From: Rubritalea marina DSM 17716
Lineage (GTDB): Bacteria > Verrucomicrobiota > Verrucomicrobiia > Verrucomicrobiales > Akkermansiaceae
Reading direction: 5' to 3'
DNA length: 64,000 nt
Assembly: GCF_000378105.1 (NCBI RefSeq)
Contig: NZ_KB899252.1
Span: 62,001-126,000 of the forward strand
In this document: one piece after another, positions 61,788 to 64,000 of the stretch
How the letters are laid out: the number at the start of each line of letters is the position of its first letter
Numbering within the stretch: the first letter of the stretch is position 1
The notes under the pieces: model-generated
The model's database searches: none
Told to the model about the DNA's origin: nothing
Seen by the model: the letters and a program-made list of their open reading frames with translations, nothing else
Program-made: the position numbers and the translations under genes

Positions 61788-61828
61788 TGGACTAGAGCAA
61801 ATGAGTTGAATGAAAGGTGAGAAGTGGA

Positions 61829-62032
61829 TTAGGAATCAAGGGTATCAGCGTACTGAGGGTCGAAGTGTTGCTTCTGACGACGTGCGATACGGAAGATCAT
61901 CACACCAATGGTCGTTATGATTGGCAGCACAATGCAGAGCATGAAAAGGATTGCCATGCCGGCAGCATCTTTTCCTACATGCTCAAATGCTTTGGCACAT
62001 GTCAAACAAGCGATAGTGGTGAACGAGCTCAT
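61829..62032 (-). CDS. Small membrane protein in the oxidase operon (67 aa)
   Basis: 67 residues with one strong membrane helix (GMAILFMLCIVLPIITTIGV about residues 25-44) and possibly a shorter N-terminal one. The N-terminal segment has CLTCAKAF (two Cys, three apart) and the C-terminus is basic then acidic (RIARRQKQHFDPQYADTL). Lies between coxB and the 69-residue membrane protein. Probably a small oxidase accessory subunit or assembly factor; no named family recognised. Confidence 0.65.
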   Translation of the reverse strand: MSSFTTIACLTCAKAFEHVGKDAAGMAILFMLCIVLPIITTIGVMIFRIARRQKQHFDPQYADTLDS

Positions 62033-62041
62033 GGTATGATT

Positions 62042-62251
62042 CTATGCGTTAGAATAGAGTGATTTGGCTTTGGAGATAAAATAAGCGCCGTAGATAGGTG
62101 CGAGGATTGCTGTGGCTACACAGATCCATGCCACGGGTTGCCAGAACTTCGCATCTTGCTGCATGCCGAAGAAGAAGCCCCAAGCGGCAAATGCTGCAAA
62201 GAAGAGTGTGACTAGGGAAATGAAGACGATGTGGAATCCGCGGAGTGACAT
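62042..62251 (-). CDS. Small two-helix membrane protein in the oxidase operon (69 aa)
   Basis: 69 residues with two predicted membrane helices: IVFISLVTLFFAAFAAWGFF (about 9-28) and WQPVAWICVATAILAPIYGA (about 37-56). The loop between them carries GMQQDAKF. It follows the subunit IV gene and precedes the 67-residue membrane protein, within the cytochrome oxidase operon. Such small proteins are often seen beside caa3-type oxidase genes in Verrucomicrobia and Planctomycetes; function is not defined. Confidence 0.68.
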   Translation of the reverse strand: MSLRGFHIVFISLVTLFFAAFAAWGFFFGMQQDAKFWQPVAWICVATAILAPIYGAYFISKAKSLYSNA

Positions 62252-62282
62252 AGGTTTATCTCGTGAGTGGTTGATGGATCAA

Positions 62283-62633
62283 TTACTGACCAGGCTTCGC
62301 AGGGAGCATCCCATCAAAGATGATTGGATCACCGAATGCCCATCCGAATAGGCCAATGAGGATTGCAGCGAATGCAAGGGAACCGAAGAAGATCCAGTAG
62401 ATCGCTTTCTTTTCGTGGTTCAAGTGCATGAAGACGTAGCCCACACAGCACATTTTGAAGGTAGCAATCGCGAGACCGAGGACCAAATCGTATGTATCGA
62501 AACCGTGCCCACCAATGTCGAGTGACTCAACAGTGGCAACAAGTACGGTAAGAACGGTACCTACGAACAACACGCCAGCAATCGTGAAATAGAGCTTGAA
62601 GTGTGACTTAATTTCTTCAGGAGTATCTGCCAT
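62283..62633 (-). CDS. Cytochrome c oxidase subunit IV (prokaryotic type)
   Basis: 116 residues with three hydrophobic helices: YFTIAGVLFVGTVLTVLVAT (about 15-34), DLVLGLAIATFKMCCVGYVF (about 49-68) and AIYWIFFGSLAFAAILIGLF (about 77-96). This three-helix shape, FKMCCVGYVFMHLNHEKK after the second helix, and placement between subunit III and the small proteins match the prokaryotic COX4/CyoD-like subunit IV. It stabilises the CuB-heme core. Not catalytic. Confidence 0.82.
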   Translation of the reverse strand: MADTPEEIKSHFKLYFTIAGVLFVGTVLTVLVATVESLDIGGHGFDTYDLVLGLAIATFKMCCVGYVFMHLNHEKKAIYWIFFGSLAFAAILIGLFGWAFGDPIIFDGMLPAKPGQ

Positions 62634-62671
62634 ATTCTTGAGTAGTTATAGGTGAATATTCTTAGGTAAAA

Positions 62672-64000
62672 TTACATGAGGTAGAAGACTGGGAATACGA
62701 GGATCCATACCAAGTCAACAAAGTGCCAGAAAAGGCCGCCTACTTCAACACGGTTTGCAAGCCACTCCGGGTTGGAGTTGTACATCTTGCGACCGAAGAA
62801 GAGATAGTAACCGAGGACGATAGCGCCGCCAATCACGTGAAGGCCGTGGAGACCAGTGATGGTGAAGTAGATCGCGTAGTAGTTATTCATCTTCGGAGAG
62901 AACACAGAATCAAAGCGTACTTTTTCACGCGGTACTTCCACTTCTTTCGGGAAGGTGGCCTTGTGCTCCTTTGTCATGCCTGTGATGTCATAGATCATGG
63001 ATGGTTGGTGGTCATCCTTCACTTGCATCCAGTTCTCTTCGGTAATGTTGTAATCTAGCTGAGCGTAGGCATACATCTGATGCCACGTGACGCGGTAGAG
63101 ATCGATTTCTGTAGGCTTACGGCCTTCACCAGTGAGGGCATCTTTACGGCCTTCGAGGTGCTTTGCAAGATGCTTGCGCCATTCTTTGTGGGTCTTCCAG
63201 ATCTTACGAATCTTATCACCACCTTCACCTTCGAGGGCTAGGATCGGGGACTGTTCGATGAGATCGTCTGCATGCAGGCCCTTTGCTTCTGCCTTCATCA
63301 CCAAGTGACGGAAGTCGAGAGCATCAACGTAGCGGTAGTGGAAATTAGAATCACCAGCAGTACCGGTAACCACGGTGCCATCGAGTAGGCTGAGGTTGGT
63401 AGAATCGCCTTCCTTAGCGTCAGAGGTTCGGCCCCAGCCGGAGTTGAACTTGAGTTCAGCACCATCGGCGTCGAACACCATGTTACCATTAGCGAGTAAG
63501 AACTCGTTGTTGTTTTCTGCCTTCTTGACGAGTGCGGTGTGCACTTCAGCCACGGTGTTCTTGACCTTGGAATCGAAGTCCTTAAGCCCAACGAGTTCAT
63601 TGTGCTTGTTCGGATCGCGAGCGATGACCCAGGCATCTTTGAGAAGCTGTGTGCGAAGCTCTTGGTTGTGCGTACGAGCCTTGATGAAGTGCTGCTTAGC
63701 TTCTGCAATCACCTCTGGAGTGAGTGCTGTGCCAGCTTCAAACAAAACCTTTTCATTGAACGTATTGCCGGAGATCTCGCGGATCACATAATCACGCTTC
63801 AGGCTAAGCTTGTCCCCAGCCTGAGCAATGATAGAGGCAAGGTAGTTCGCGGTGGTGCTGTCTACAGAAAAGTTGACTTCCTTGGCTGCTACCACATAGG
63901 CATTGCCGTGGGTGCTGTCGCCCTCATCGTAGTGAAGGTGACCTTCTACCCAGCCGTAGTCTTCGGTCTGAGTGGCGTGGTGGTGGAACTTGCCTGCGTA
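62672..64000 (-). CDS. coxC: Cytochrome c oxidase subunit III with a large soluble insertion (5' end outside window)
   Basis: The reading frame is open to the right edge, so the true N-terminus is not in the window; 442 residues are visible and the GTG at 63895 is not a likely start. The last ~95 residues are subunit III: YYAIYFTITGLHGLHVIGGA, then RVEVGGLFWHFVDLVWILVF, two terminal membrane helices. The ~330 residues before them contain no membrane helix: KLSLKRDYVIREISGNTFNE, LFEAGTALTPEVIAEAKQHF, YRYVDALDFRHLVMKAEAKG, RVTWHQMYAYAQLDYNITEE. This is far longer than the loop of a normal 190-270-residue subunit III. Similar insertions may exist in relatives; I cannot check. Confidence 0.82.
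   Translation of the reverse strand, partial: YAGKFHHHATQTEDYGWVEGHLHYDEGDSTHGNAYVVAAKEVNFSVDSTTANYLASIIAQAGDKLSLKRDYVIREISGNTFNEKVLFEAGTALTPEVIAEAKQHFIKARTHNQELRTQLLKDAWVIARDPNKHNELVGLKDFDSKVKNTVAEVHTALVKKAENNNEFLLANGNMVFDADGAELKFNSGWGRTSDAKEGDSTNLSLLDGTVVTGTAGDSNFHYRYVDALDFRHLVMKAEAKGLHADDLIEQSPILALEGEGGDKIRKIWKTHKEWRKHLAKHLEGRKDALTGEGRKPTEIDLYRVTWHQMYAYAQLDYNITEENWMQVKDDHQPSMIYDITGMTKEHKATFPKEVEVPREKVRFDSVFSPKMNNYYAIYFTITGLHGLHVIGGAIVLGYYLFFGRKMYNSNPEWLANRVEVGGLFWHFVDLVWILVFPVFYLM

Overview
The window looks like a piece of a marine or host-associated Verrucomicrobiota chromosome. This is inferred from gene content, because there is no rRNA or marker phylogeny here. Pointers are a metal-uptake operon in the same order and with the same permease-DtxR fusion as the chlamydial ytg operon (Chlamydiae belong to the same superphylum), a secreted sulfatase, many secreted hydrolases, lipoproteins and a beta-helix protein, a eukaryote-type glutamine synthetase, and weak Shine-Dalgarno use. 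No rRNA, tRNA, insertion sequence, phage gene or CRISPR array was seen.

Layout. 1-6263: sugar isomerase-like proteins (one cut by the window edge), an alpha/beta hydrolase, a secreted beta-helix protein, RppH, a sulfatase and a small secreted protein. 6264-10461 (minus): four-gene Mn/Fe/Zn ABC importer plus a 51-codon ORF, with a perfect 14-bp palindrome upstream as probable operator of the fused repressor domain. 10648-16910: RibBA, an M42 aminopeptidase, a secreted unknown, an S11 carboxypeptidase homologue that has lost its motifs, a TRIC-family channel and QueA. 17056-23085: a secreted unknown, then a tripartite efflux system (TolC-like lipoprotein, adaptor, ATPase, FtsX-type permease) and TrpF. 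23198-25726: a His-rich membrane-anchored protein, a zinc-type ABC ATPase and permease, and the fluoride channel CrcB. 25742-28099: a 133-residue kinase-like protein, a PP2C phosphatase, and GSII behind a near-perfect sigma-54 promoter.

28560-41108 is the most distinctive region: an AraC regulator, a 700-bp AT-rich and G-poor intergenic region with repeats, then six genes that look like a carrier-protein biosynthetic cluster. These are a stand-alone fatty acyl-AMP ligase, a ligase-ACP-thioester reductase, an ACP-FkbH-GNAT-ACP-thioester reductase, a calycin-like (AttH/CrtC) protein, a SnoaL-like protein and an Sfp-type phosphopantetheinyl transferase. The cluster has no ketosynthase and no condensation domain. 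It predicts reduced, probably aldehyde or alcohol, products from a fatty acid and possibly a glyceryl unit.

41097-44685 holds a DUF1653 protein and Mfd. 44689-51543 is an AraC regulator divergent from a six-gene catabolic operon (Gfo/Idh oxidoreductase, RhaT-like importer, signal-less solute-binding-type protein, CoA transferase, lactonase-type amidohydrolase, MaoC), suggesting sugar-acid breakdown through CoA thioesters. 51682-54631 is a MacB-type ABC system with a His/Cys-rich loop and a DUF3299 protein, probably for zinc. 54684-60771 (minus) groups secreted dipeptidase-like and amidohydrolase enzymes with an OprB-type porin, suggesting peptide or D-amino-acid scavenging. 60948-64000 (minus) is part of a cytochrome c oxidase operon whose subunit III carries a large soluble insertion and runs off the window.
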